From: JAGQOZ01 sp041399205
Lineage (GTDB): Bacteria > Planctomycetota > Planctomycetia > Pirellulales > Pirellulaceae
Length of the DNA: 64,000 nt
NCBI GenBank assembly: GCA_041399205.1
Contig: JAWKTK010000004.1
Coordinates: 434,001 to 498,000 of the forward strand
Direction of reading: 5' to 3'
Shown: piece after piece, positions 28,294 through 38,667 of the stretch
Numbering within the stretch: the first letter of the stretch is position 1
Layout of the letters: the number at the start of each line of letters is the position of its first letter
Made by a program: the position numbers and the translations under genes
Notes under the pieces: model-generated
What the model saw: the letters and a program-made list of their open reading frames with translations, nothing else
What the model was told of the DNA's origin: nothing
Databases searched by the model: none

Positions 28294-29559
28294 TTACCGT
28301 GTGGCTCGGCGACGCCGAATCACCGCGAAACTGGTGAACAAACCGATTGCCGCCAAGCATCCGCAGGTTGGTTCGGGAACACTTGCTATGCCGGTTCGTG
28401 GACCTTGTTCGTATCCGCCCTGCGTGAACGCTAATACAAAGTCGCCTGAATCGAATTCTCCGTCGCCATTCCAATCGCCGGTTGCCCAGGTAGAATTACC
28501 GGGCACTCCATCTTCATATTGGCCGGCGGTGAAAACAGCCACAAAGTCACCGCTGTTGAATTCCAAGTCGAAGTTGGAATCACCGTAAAAGGTGTTAGCC
28601 AATTCTGTCACCAGTGTGTCGCGATCGGCAGTGTTGATCGAGCTATCCGAATTCAGGTCGAACTGAGCATCCTGAGATCCCGTTGCCAGTGCATTCGCCA
28701 TGATATCGAAGTCAGCCACGTTGATCAGCCCGTCCCCATTAAAGTCGCCGGGAGTCAATTCGATCGGATCACCCGGAGGCGGATCGACCAACATGCCGAC
28801 GTGAAATCCATTGGCGCCGGAACCCAGCGGATCCAAACTCATCACTTGCGCCAACAACGCGTACGATCCGTTTTCTTCGTCCAGCTGAGACGTACCGAAA
28901 GTGAAATCGACTCCACCTTCATACGGATCGGTGATTTCGTCAACTTGGCCAGCACTGTAGGCAATGTAGGTCACGGCCGGAACCGTTTCATCAAACGGGT
29001 GGGGGCCAACCAACAGGCCAATATCAGGTTGTTGGGTTTCGTAGGAACTGACCGGCGTACCATTAACGGTCCAATAGAAATAGAAACCGGTCTGATAAAA
29101 CAGCGGCAATTGAAAGGCATCTGAATTGGCCCAATCCAAGCCCTTTAGCGTGAATGTGCTTTGTCCTGCCGGGTTCGCCGAGATCCAGCTGCCGTCTAGC
29201 GTTTCGAATGAAAATTCGACCACTTCGCCTGGCAATTCCCATTCATCCAAATAGGCTTCGAATTCACCGTCCACGCCAGACGCTTGTTCGCCAATGATTT
29301 CACCGCCATCCCATTCGAACGTGCGTTCGTTGACCAGCATTCCGCCGGCGACTTCGGCAATTCCGTCAAAACGCAGTTCCACCGCGTCCGAACCATGATC
29401 GGTTTCTTCGCCGGAAACGGGATCGACCGTTTGGCCTACATTCGTCGGGAAATTGGCCGAAGAAAACGTGTACGTGTCTCCCGTTAAACGAGACTGTGCT
29501 AACACCATTTGGCAATGCGCTGCCAGTACCACCAACGACAACGTTACAATGACCCTCAT
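28294..29559 (-). CDS. dockerin-type PEP-CTERM secreted protein
   Basis: A 421-residue exported protein. The signal peptide MRVIVTLSLVVLAAHCQMVLA is cleaved near residue 21, followed by ~240 residues of beta-rich sequence without a recognised fold (SWISANPAGQSTFTLKGLDW, FYFYWTVNG). Residues ~270-380 hold four dockerin-like calcium loops: DFNGDGLINVADFDIM, DLNSDSSINTADRDTL, DSNFDLEFNSGDFVAV and DWNGDGEFDSGDFVLAF. The C-terminus is a PEP-CTERM signal: VPEPTCGCLAAIGLFTSFAV then IRRRRATR. A GAAGGTG lies about six bases before ATG 29559. Dockerin I loops bind cohesins in clostridia; in planctomycetes they occur without obvious cohesins and are probably calcium-stabilised stalks. The neighbour at 29782 has the same dockerin plus PEP-CTERM layout. 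Confidence 0.85.
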   Translation of the reverse strand: MRVIVTLSLVVLAAHCQMVLAQSRLTGDTYTFSSANFPTNVGQTVDPVSGEETDHGSDAVELRFDGIAEVAGGMLVNERTFEWDGGEIIGEQASGVDGEFEAYLDEWELPGEVVEFSFETLDGSWISANPAGQSTFTLKGLDWANSDAFQLPLFYQTGFYFYWTVNGTPVSSYETQQPDIGLLVGPHPFDETVPAVTYIAYSAGQVDEITDPYEGGVDFTFGTSQLDEENGSYALLAQVMSLDPLGSGANGFHVGMLVDPPPGDPIELTPGDFNGDGLINVADFDIMANALATGSQDAQFDLNSDSSINTADRDTLVTELANTFYGDSNFDLEFNSGDFVAVFTAGQYEDGVPGNSTWATGDWNGDGEFDSGDFVLAFTQGGYEQGPRTGIASVPEPTCGCLAAIGLFTSFAVIRRRRATR

Positions 29560-29699
29560 CTTGCACCTTCACATCTAATTTCAAAAACATGGGGAAAACA
29601 ACCGGCCCCACATGCACCTACGCCGATTGTAACAGCAATGTCAAAAATCCCCAATGAATTTGGTGGGATCTGCGCGAAGATCTAGCCCGAAAAAACGGC

Positions 29700-29729
29700 G
29701 GGCTAACAAGGGCCGGGCTAACAAGGGCC
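29700..29729. repeat. 15-bp tandem repeat
   Basis: Two exact copies of GGGCTAACAAGGGCC (29700-29714, 29715-29729) in the gap downstream of the minus-strand gene at 29782. The first copy also pairs with TAGCCCG at 29683-29689. Nothing else was recognised in this 222-base gap. Confidence 0.6.
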
Positions 29730-29781
29730 ACCTAACGTCTAACAAGAACTGCCGATTCGGCCGGCCACTACGGACCATCGA

Positions 29782-30414
29782 CTAGGCTGCGCTAGGACGA
29801 TCCAAATGACGACGAAGTAAGGTGTACCCCATCAAAATCAAAACGGCGCCTAGTCCCAGCAAGCTCAGTCCGATCGGTTCTGGGATGCCTACGGTGAGAT
29901 TGGACGGGATCGAATTAGGACGGTTTTCATAGTTCTTGAACTTGGCTGCATAGCTCTGGTCTTTCAGATCAGCGACTCCGTCCCCGTTCCAATCTCCTTC
30001 CGACCAGCCGGCGGGTTGCCCTGTCCCGAATTTACCCGTTTGTTGCACGGCAATATGATCCGAACTGTCAAATACGCCGTCTAAATTACTGTCTCCCACA
30101 AACGTCCGCTTCAGCGAGTGAACCCAGTAGAGACGGTCCTGTTCGTTGACGTTTCCGTCGGCGTTTAGGTCGAAGCGGAGGCTGGTGTCTCCTTTTCGAA
30201 CGGCACGAGACAAAATGTCGATGTCGTCGCCGGATAGCCGATCGTCATGGTTGAAATCGCCGGGACGCCGTTCAAATTCGTCTTCAGAACCAGAACCAAA
30301 GTCATCAGTCAAAGGTTCGACTGCAATTTCGTTCGAATCCAGAATCGTCGACGCATCATCCAAATTGACGGGAGGCGTTAGTAAAACCACCATAAGTAGG
30401 TTTACTATCTGCAT
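29782..30414 (-). CDS. small dockerin-type PEP-CTERM protein
   Basis: A 210-residue protein. The short hydrophobic N-terminus MQIVNLLMVVLLTPPV is a probable signal peptide, brief but credible. Residues ~50-155 carry calcium-loop repeats: DFNHDDRLSGDDIDIL, DLNADGNVNEQDRLYW, DSNLDGVFDSSDHIAV and DWNGDGVADLKDQSYA. The C-terminus has a PEP-CTERM signal (IPEPIGLSLLGLGAVLILMGYTLL followed by RRHLDRPSAA), with an Ile in place of the usual Val before PEP. It thus looks like a bare dockerin stalk without a catalytic or binding domain. It lies between the giant at 30616 and the larger dockerin protein at 28294, all minus strand. Confidence 0.8.
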   Translation of the reverse strand: MQIVNLLMVVLLTPPVNLDDASTILDSNEIAVEPLTDDFGSGSEDEFERRPGDFNHDDRLSGDDIDILSRAVRKGDTSLRFDLNADGNVNEQDRLYWVHSLKRTFVGDSNLDGVFDSSDHIAVQQTGKFGTGQPAGWSEGDWNGDGVADLKDQSYAAKFKNYENRPNSIPSNLTVGIPEPIGLSLLGLGAVLILMGYTLLRRHLDRPSAA

Positions 30415-30551
30415 GGCCTAGTCCTATAGCTCAAAAGAATTCAAATCATGGTTTGCGAACGGTCTTGCACAACAACAGCAAATAGTCTGCCAACTACTTG
30501 GGAAGTCGCCGACAGGAGCGGCCGGAATTATGTCGTGTCGAACAAATCGAC

Positions 30552-30583
30552 AAAAGCCCCTCGCTCGGAATTGTGCGAGAGGC
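30552..30583 (-). terminator. terminator of the second CotH giant
   Basis: On the minus strand a 9-bp stem (arms at 30575-30583 and 30556-30564, one G-U pair) closes a ten-base loop and is followed by TTTT (30555-30552). It lies 33 bases beyond the stop of the gene ending at 30616. Confidence 0.65.
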
Positions 30584-30615
30584 CGGTGATGGGCGAATCG
30601 TTCAAACTCGACCGA

Positions 30616-33600
30616 TCAATACCAATTTCCGAATATGGAATCGACCAACTCGTGTTGTTTCATTTCAACGGAATGTTCCAATTCGTCAACAACTTGGTCG
30701 GCCCATTCGCGATCAAGTCTCTTGCGATCTTGCTGTTCCAACCTAGGTTGGTTGATTCCAGCGGCCGCAATTGCTTGGAGGTCCATCATTGATGCCAATG
30801 AATTCGTCACATTGCCTGCCGTGACCGACGCTACGTAGTCACCAGCCTGGAAGGCCACAGCCAGATCGGCAGTGCTGAATTCGCCATCACAATTCCAATC
30901 TCCCGTTGACCAAGTGGAATTTCCGACCACGTTGTCGTCGTATTGGCCGGCTTGGAAGACCAAAACCAAATCACTGGAATTAAAGACGCCGTCCAAATTC
31001 GAATCGCCAAAGGTTGTGCCCAGAATCGATTCAATCAAGTACGAATGGTCTGCCAGATTCACTTGCCCGTCGCCATTCACATCGTATTGGCTATTGTTTC
31101 CACCGAGCATGATTTGCTGGCACAGCAATTGAATGTCGGCGGCGTCCACCAGCGAATCGGCATTGAAGTCGCCAGGTCGGCTACCGCCAGCAAACGCTCC
31201 GGGAGTTGGATTTGATGCGAACCAGGAAGACGCTGCCAAACCGTTGGCCGTGCCGGCGAGTCTTTGCAGCGAACTGCCGGAGCCATCCGCCGTCGTGGGC
31301 CAAGGCGTTAAGTCATCGTAGAGCGTTTCGTCCACTACTCGATTTCCGGCATCCGACGGTGCTTCCAGTCGAACCACGTCGTCCGAATTCGACAGCTGGC
31401 CTCCGTAACCGCCGACGATGCGGATGTTGTTGGCGTCCAACTGATAGTGGGCCAGGAAGCCGTTTAGCCGCCGAGTATTCGCGGGACTGTCCGGATTGAA
31501 GGACGTCACGACCAGCGAATCGCCAGCATTCAGAACCGTGCCATTGTCAAAGTTGTAGTCAATGCCTCCGCGGATTCGCCATCCCGTCAAATCCAACGGG
31601 CCCGAGCTGGTGTTGGTGACTTCGACAAACTCTAGGTCCGATGACTCCAAATCGGGATTGGCGGCCAAGCCGTCTAAATTCGGGAAACCAGGATGGTATT
31701 GGATTTCCGAAAGAGTCAGCGGAGCAGCCGCGACCGCCGAATTCGCCGCGCCGAATGTCGGCTGTTCCAGCGGCAAGAAGCGATTTGAATTGGCCGTTGT
31801 GCGTCCGAGCGATTGATTGGTCAGCGACGCATCAAAGCTGACATTGTCCATGAATTGCACAACGTTCTGATTGGCGTCCAAACGCACTAGCCAAACGTCA
31901 TCGCCGCCGCTGCCCAGTGCAAAATGGTTTAGGCCAGGATTGTTGGGCGTGGGGTTGAAATCCGATTCATCAAACACAATGTAACCGCCAGCGGCGATGT
32001 TTGTGCCGGCGGGGATTTGATATTTTGCAGGAGAGTTGACATCGTCCGTCAGGTACCATCCGCCGATGTTGATCGACTGATTCGATCGATTGTGAAGTTC
32101 AATGGAATCAGTGAACGGTGCGTCTGAATTCGCCAGGATTTCGTTGATGACAACAGGTGATTCAGGCAAGCCTGCCGAACCGGGCGAACCGCCGAATTCG
32201 CCACTGCTTCGCCATGAATACCATTTGTCCATCCGACTGTTTTCCACGCTGTCGCTGACCAGCACCAGTGATGCTCCAATGTCATCGGCTGCGGCTGGCC
32301 ATGGATCACTGTCTCGGTAGGAAACCGATACCACCGTACTTCCGCTGGCGTCATTCACCTTGATGGTTTCTGCCTTGTTGCTGAGTCCTTCGGTGAATTC
32401 GCCCAGGATCAGCGCCGAGTTGACGCCGGGGTAGGCTTGCTGGAACGCGGCCATGTTCTGGACAATCACGCCATACGCGCCCGGCGCCAAAGTGGTGCCG
32501 GCCGAGAACACAAACGGTACGCTCGGTCCTTCCGCCACGGTAACGCCAGCGAGGTCCAGCGTTGTCGAACCAATATTCTTGAATTCAATAAATTCGCTGC
32601 CTTCTTCCGTGCCGGCCGGATTGTAGTGGATTTCGGTTACTCGAAGATGTTGCTGCACGTCCGACGGATTGGCGGCTGTGGTGAGCGAATCCATCATCTG
32701 ACCGTCGGCGGCCAGCAGTTGAATGGTTTCGCCGAAACCGCTCAGATTGCCTTGGTAGTTGCCTTGCACCAATAGGCCTTGTCCGCCCGACGGGCCGGTT
32801 GCGCGGAGCCGGAATGCCGCGACGTTCGGAGAAACGTAGATGGAACCGCCGGCTGGGATGATGGTTCCCTTGCGGAAAGTGTGTTCAATTCCACCGGTCA
32901 GGTGCCAGCCAGAAATGTCCACAGCTTGATCGGTCGGATTATCCAAGCGAAGGTATTCTTCGTCCTGGTTTCCGCTGGCTGGATTGACGTCCAAGTCCTG
33001 CGAATTAATGCGAATGGCTGGATTCGATTCTTGGCCATGCGGAATGCCGGCCACGTCCACCGATAGAATGGCTCCTTCGACTAGTCGCGGAACGAAGAGC
33101 ATGTCATTGCTGGCAGTCGAACTATTGAGTCCATGAATGGCCAGCACGTTTTCTCCGTTGCGCAGGAGACCGGCGGGCAGGTTGATCACAAAGTTTTCGA
33201 ATTCAATTGCGTCTGAATTTCGATGCGAACGAGCTCGTGAATCAAACTCCGGTATGTCGTCTCGCGTATTGGCACTGGTTACTTCGACGCCATTGATAAA
33301 CGCGACAAACCCGTCATCGTATTTCATTTGTAGCGTCAGGGCATCGAGCGAATCCGCGTTATTCACTGTGAACGGAATTCGCATATAGACGGACGTCGAA
33401 TTGGCGGATGCATCGGCTGGATTGACGGTGGTTCGCGTCAATTCTTCAAATCCGGTGCTGGTGCCGAAACCGATTCCGGTTTCTCCGGTGGCCCAGCTGG
33501 AATCGTCAAATTCGGAAGTGGTCCAGGTTCTCGCCAAGGAATTGTCGGTCGGCACGAAGTATCTTGCCGACGTAAATTCCGGAATGATTTCCGGATGCTC

Positions 33601-36600
33601 TTGCTGAACCAAGTTGTCGACGCTGTGCGTTTGGTACAGGTGTGTGCGGCGTACTTCCAGGTATTCGTCGCGAATCACTTGAATGGCTTGCGCCATCGAT
33701 TGGTTTGACCCCCAGACCCAGGGATCGGCCCAAACGGCGGCGTCTTCTTGGGCTTCGTCTTGCATTTGATCAAGGTATTCCAGAAAGCGTTGGTCAAGGT
33801 AGCTGTCTGAAGTACCAGGTTCGCCCAGCAATTCGTCCATGGCAGTACGCAGTCGCCGCAGGAACATCTGCTGGATGGTCGGTTCGTTGATCATGGCGTC
33901 CATCAAGCGATTCCAATGGTTGTTCCATTCTCGGTAACCGCTGGAATTGATAAACGGATGAGACGGATGGATCACGGACGGATCGTGGCCCGGCACAGGT
34001 CCCACGGTAATGTTGTCTTGGTCCGCGTAGATCACATCTGAAAACGATGTGCCAACCCAGTTGGAACCCCATGTCAGGTCATGGTCCCACGGAATGAACA
34101 TCCATTCTCCGCTGCCGTTGGAATCTCGGTACAGAAAATGATTCTTGTGTGGGTTGTCATTTTGGTGCGTGATAACTGTGGCCACCAAGTAGTTCAACAC
34201 GGCCGGGATGTCGACATTGTCGAACAAGTAGTTCTTCAGTTCTGCGCCGTTCAGGCGATTGATGTCGCGTACGAATTCCGCCAAGTCCGTGCTGCCTTCG
34301 TATTCGCGAGTCTTCTTGCGAGCACCCGACGCCGAAGTGAATTCGTTGTACATTTTGTACAGGGCGCCGTCGGGGTCTAGTCCGGATCGCTCCAGCATTT
34401 CTTCGTCTGGTTCTTCAATGAATTCAAAAATGCCGTAGAATTCGTCATTACGACGTACGTACATGGGGAACGAAATACTGGACGGCACGCCAATCATGCG
34501 ATAGGCGTCGAACGCCAGCGGTTGACGAACGTATGATTTGTCCGTGGCGGTGGAATTCAGATTGAACTCTTCCACGCGAGCAAACTCGGGATCAAACCGA
34601 AATGTGTCGCCTTTGAAATCGAATTTGAAATTCGTTTTGCCAACGGGATTGTTCGCGGTACTGCCACCTCGTTGGCGAACAAACATGTTGTCGTAAAATT
34701 CGCCGTTGTAGTACAAGGATGCTCGCGTGCCCGAACGACCTCCTGCGCGAGATTCACTTTCGACAAACCAGTTTAGTACGGGCATATCGGTGTCAATGGA
34801 CGGGTCGGCAATCATGGTGCCGTGGTATTCGGCCGATTGGTTTCGACCTGTATTGAATTCAAACAGCGGATTACGGCCGATCGAACTGAGCGTATCGGTG
34901 GCCTTGACGTACCAGCGGAGCATTTCGCCCGGTTGAGCCACTCCAGCTGGAATGATGGCCGAATAAATGCCGTCGCCCGCCGTGACATCTCCATTGGTTC
35001 CGTTATCGGCCATGACAATCGTCTGCTCGGCCTGATACATGACTCGGTAAATCAATTCCACCGTGGCCACTTGATTCAGCGTGCGGCTGACTTCGGCGGT
35101 GACCAAAACGCTGTCCAGGATGCCGGGTTGGGCAGGCGAATGTTCGACATCACGAACCAGCGGCCCCAGATCGGCTGACGCGGGATTGTTGACTTCGCCT
35201 GGCGTCGGCGTCGTGAGATAGCCATACGAATTCACGTCATTTGCCGCTCGAGTTCCAATTAATTCTGCGGACCACAGGAAGTCTGCATTGTCCGCTGTTC
35301 GATTCAACGCATGGATGGCCAACACGTTGGTTCCGGCAACCAAAGCGTCGCGGCTATCGGAAATATCAAACGCTTCCAGCTGGACCGCTTGGCTGTCCGC
35401 TGCAGCGGTGGTGGCGTTGGCGTTGTAGGGCACCAGCGAATCAATCTCGCCCGGCGCGTTGATGCGCAAAACTTCATTCCCATTCAAATAGGCCACGAAT
35501 CCGTCGTCATATTTGGCCTTCAGAATCAAGTCGTTCAATTCGCCTGGATCGGTCAGGTTGAACGTCACGCGAGTGTACAGCGTGCTGCTTTGGTTCAACA
35601 TGGCGGACTTGACATCCGTATTGATGTGAGGCGTGAAGTCCGTGTTTTGACCGGTGCCACCCGCCAGCACGGCCGAGATTTCGGCAGCGGTGAGTGCTTG
35701 ATTGGAAACGGATACTTCGTCAATCATGCCGGTGAATTCATTGCCGGTTGGATCAAAGATGCCGCCACCGCCAACGTTGAACCCAAAGTTGGACGAACCG
35801 TAATTGCCCGTCGCGCCGCCGCCCGAACCCGCCAGCACTCCGTCTAAAAAGATTTGTAGTTCGCTTCCAGTTCCGACCACGGCGACATGATGCCATTCAT
35901 TGCGAGGCAAATTGTATGTGACGTTCAGCGAACCGCCGTTGGGTGTCCAGACATGCAGCGTTTGCGGGTCAATGAATCCAAATTCCACCGTATCATTTTG
36001 TCCGAACAAGCCCACTCGGTTTTGTGAAAAATTCCCCGGTCGAATGAATCCCATCATGGTGAATTGTGAAACGTTGCTCAGGATCGAACCGCTGGTCAGC
36101 ATGGAATCATTCGTACCATCAAACTGTGCGGCCGAATTCGTCTCCGGAAGCTGGGACGACGTGCCTGGGCCGGAAACGTTTAGCGAAACACCTCCGTTGA
36201 ATTCGCCATCCAGTGACGAACCAGACGAACCGGAATTGGCGGCAATATCTCCGGATGTCTCTTCGAAACGCCAATAGCCCAGCGGATTGGTCGCAAGTAC
36301 TGCTGGCGTAGCCGGCATCTTCCGCTTGCCCGGTTTCATATCCCAACGGTGCCGAACCACTCGGCCACGACGCGTCATTGAAAGAATTCTGCATCCAGAC
36401 GTCTTGGATGTCTTCATCCTGCGGAACGAAATACCGAAGCCGCATCTGATTCGCTGATCAACGTGACATCTTCCGTGGCGGCGCCGATTCCATACGCAAC
36501 GTCCGCGGCCTGAACCGGATATTCATCAAACGATTGGACCACGGTGCCATTCGGAGCCACTAGCGCCAGATATTCGCCGCCCGCGCTAAGCCGGAAGTTG

Positions 36601-36944
36601 GTGTGCAGTTCTTGGCCCGGCGTGTCGCGATCTTTGTTCGAAGCAAACACCGTCAGATATTCACCTGGTTCCAACGTAACGCTGGGAAAACGCCATTGCG
36701 TTGGATCGTTCTTGTCGTCGGTTAGCGAATAGTCATTTAAGTCCAAAGACTCGTCGCCAACGTTGGTGATTTCAATCCAGTCTGAATAGTCGCCGTCTTG
36801 GTCTTGCAGAGTGGATTCGTTAACCGCCATGAATTCGCTAATTAGCGGTTGTGCGGTAAGAAGCTGTCTTGGTTCAAGGGATTCGAGCGAATGTGGTTTG
36901 CGATTGCGATTTCGTTTGGGATGTCGATTCTTTCTTACCGCCAC
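30616..36944 (-). CDS. giant secreted LamG/CotH-kinase/lamin-tail/dockerin protein
   Basis: About 2,110 residues. A GTG at 36944 with AAGGAT six bases upstream is the favoured start (ATG 37022 is possible). The N-terminus is basic with LESLEPRQLLTAQ, then a lamin-tail domain (SEFMAVNESTLQDQDGDYSDW). The frame then shifts near 36440 and 36310; from 36310 to 30616 it is intact. Domains in order: LamG lectin (NPLGYWRFEETSGD, 36300-35700); a beta-sandwich KYDDGFVAYLNG; CotH kinase-like region (34750-34020, NDNPHKNHFLYRD and WMFIPWDHDLTWGSNW); a second KYDDGFVAFING unit (33400-33130); four lamin-tail units (33000-31300); and four dockerin loops (31190-30870). It ends in a charged tail rather than PEP-CTERM. 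CotH phosphorylates spore-coat proteins in Bacillus; here a surface role is inferred. Confidence 0.85.
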
Positions 36945-37106
36945 AACGTGATCCTTATTTCTGGAACGAACAAAAAATACAAAGAGTGACAAGATGGGCT
37001 GCCGAGCTAGATCCGTGTTCATGAAAAGATGCGCCGAACAGTCTAGCCGTTGAATCGACAGTTTAACCAGAAAAACCGTGCAAAGCGAATCAATCGTCAG
37101 AAGTTT

Positions 37107-37130
37107 ACCGCCGAAGTAGAATTCGGCGGT
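37107..37130. repeat. perfect 9-bp hairpin
   Basis: ACCGCCGAA (37107-37115) and TTCGGCGGT (37122-37130) around loop GTAGAA, in the gap downstream of the DUF1080 gene. No T run follows on either strand. Confidence 0.55.
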
Positions 37131-37195
37131 GATGGCCGCTTGTAAAGCGCAATGATGATGCTCGGCTAGGTTCGATCAGCAGGATCGTCACCGAG

Positions 37196-37918
37196 TCACG
37201 GGGTGTCATTCGATTCAGAACTAGCTTCTTTGATATTTGAATCGGGATTGGCTTTCACTAGATGGTGGAGCTTTAAATCCTTCAATTCGCCGCTGCAGCG
37301 CCAAGTCACCAGACCTAACGGAGTGACCGGTTCTTGTTCCCACCAAATGGAAAACTTGCGTTGCCGTTTTTCCAAATTGATGATCTGCTCTTTATCGATC
37401 CAAATTTCAATATGCGTATCGGTGACTCGGAGCCGAATGTCGTACCAGCGATTGTTTTCGAATTCGATGACGCGAGTGGTTTCGTTTTCAATGGCAGAAA
37501 ATCCATCGATGTTGGAAAGGCCTACCATCTGTCCGCCCCAGCCGCCCAGAATCAGCGAACAGTATTCTTCCTTGACTGGAAACGTCAGGCCGCAGAAGAA
37601 ATCGCTCCCTTCTGTGCGGCGACCTTTCATGTTCAATTCGTAGTTGTTTCTCGGCAAGTTGTCTTCTTTCCAAGAAATGCCCGTGGCAGGATCCCCCTTG
37701 GGAAGTCGAATCACGCCGTCGACCACTTCGCATTTACCGTGATCGGCAAAATCAAACTTTTCGATGATGCGCCAACCTTCCAGTGACTTGCCATCAAAGA
37801 TCTTGACTTCGTCACCCATTTGCCACATTTCGGGCTGTGCCGGTTCTTCGGCTCGTGCATCAACAGCCAGCACGGTCAGGACAAGGGTAAGCAATCGAGA
37901 TGGGCGCAGCCGAAGCAT
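37196..37918 (-). CDS. secreted single-DUF1080 protein
   Basis: A 240-residue exported protein with one DUF1080 (3-keto-disaccharide hydrolase-like) domain. ATG 37918 has AAAAGGAA about nine bases upstream; the in-frame ATG at 37963 would extend past the signal peptide (SRLLTLVLTVLAVDARA). The domain runs from EVKIFDGKSLEGWR to VTWRCSGELKDLKLHHL and includes GRRTEGSDFFCGLTFP, GWGGQMVGLSNIDG and NRWYDIRLRVTDTHIEIWID. This subtype, with the GGWGG motif and no second domain, differs from the tandem version at 7268. A polar tail follows. Its substrate is unknown; it is probably periplasmic or surface-exposed. Confidence 0.85.
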   Translation of the reverse strand: MLRLRPSRLLTLVLTVLAVDARAEEPAQPEMWQMGDEVKIFDGKSLEGWRIIEKFDFADHGKCEVVDGVIRLPKGDPATGISWKEDNLPRNNYELNMKGRRTEGSDFFCGLTFPVKEEYCSLILGGWGGQMVGLSNIDGFSAIENETTRVIEFENNRWYDIRLRVTDTHIEIWIDKEQIINLEKRQRKFSIWWEQEPVTPLGLVTWRCSGELKDLKLHHLVKANPDSNIKEASSESNDTP

Positions 37919-38136
37919 GTGTCTGGTTCCTTTTGGAAAATGCAGAAGAATGAAGGTCAGCAAAGTTGTTCATTATAGACGTGATTGACGCTGGGGAACG
38001 AGTGACCGGGGCAAAGATCCCGCCAGTTGATCCGATTCGTCTATATTGCGATTCCGAAGTAAAACGAGTCAAATATTAGGAACTTTGCACGTCGGTGCGA
38101 ATGCGTTGAGAAAGAACTCTTGCTACGAGTCAACCC

Positions 38137-38634
38137 ATGAAGTGTCCGTTCTGCCAAACCGATCAAGATCGAGTTATCGATTCGCGAACTAGTCAGGACG
38201 GATTTGCCATTCGGCGACGTCGCGAATGTTTGCATTGTAAGCGTCGCTATACCACCTATGAACGGATCGAAGAATCCGAGGTCAAGGTAGTGAAGAAGGA
38301 TGGTGTTCGCGAACCCTTCAATCGGGAAAAAATTCGATTGGGCTTGTCCAAAGCCTGTTGGAAACGGCCAGTCAGCGATGATCAGATATTATCGATTGTG
38401 GCCGAAGTCGAGCAAGAAGTTTACGATCGATTCGACAGTGAAATTGAAAGTCGTGATTTGGGCGAACTGCTAATGGAACGACTGCAGCTGGACCAAGTTG
38501 CGTTCGTGCGTTTCGCCAGTGTCTACCGCGAATTTAAAGACGTTCGAGACTTTGTGGATGAGCTCCAGCCGATGTTGCGCGACAAGATGGTGATGTTTCC
38601 GATATGTAGCTGGTGTCGGCGAAGTAAGCAATGA
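38137..38634 (+). CDS. nrdR: transcriptional repressor NrdR
   Basis: NrdR senses ATP/dATP and represses ribonucleotide reductase genes. The 165-residue product has the four zinc-ribbon cysteines (CPFC at residues 3-6, CLHC at about 31-34), the following RRYTTYER, and a complete ATP-cone (VVKKDGVREPFNREKIRLGLSKACWKRPVS through VAFVRFASVYREFKDVRDFVDEL). Length is as expected for the family, with a short C-terminal extension (QPMLRDKMVMFPICSWCRRSKQ) that includes two more cysteines. Ribonucleotide reductase genes are not in the window and no NrdR box was recognised nearby. The gene is intact although the one 33 bases downstream is broken. Confidence 0.95.
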   Translation: MKCPFCQTDQDRVIDSRTSQDGFAIRRRRECLHCKRRYTTYERIEESEVKVVKKDGVREPFNREKIRLGLSKACWKRPVSDDQILSIVAEVEQEVYDRFDSEIESRDLGELLMERLQLDQVAFVRFASVYREFKDVRDFVDELQPMLRDKMVMFPICSWCRRSKQ

Positions 38635-38667
38635 ATTGGCCGCATTGGGAATTGGGGAATGGTGAAT

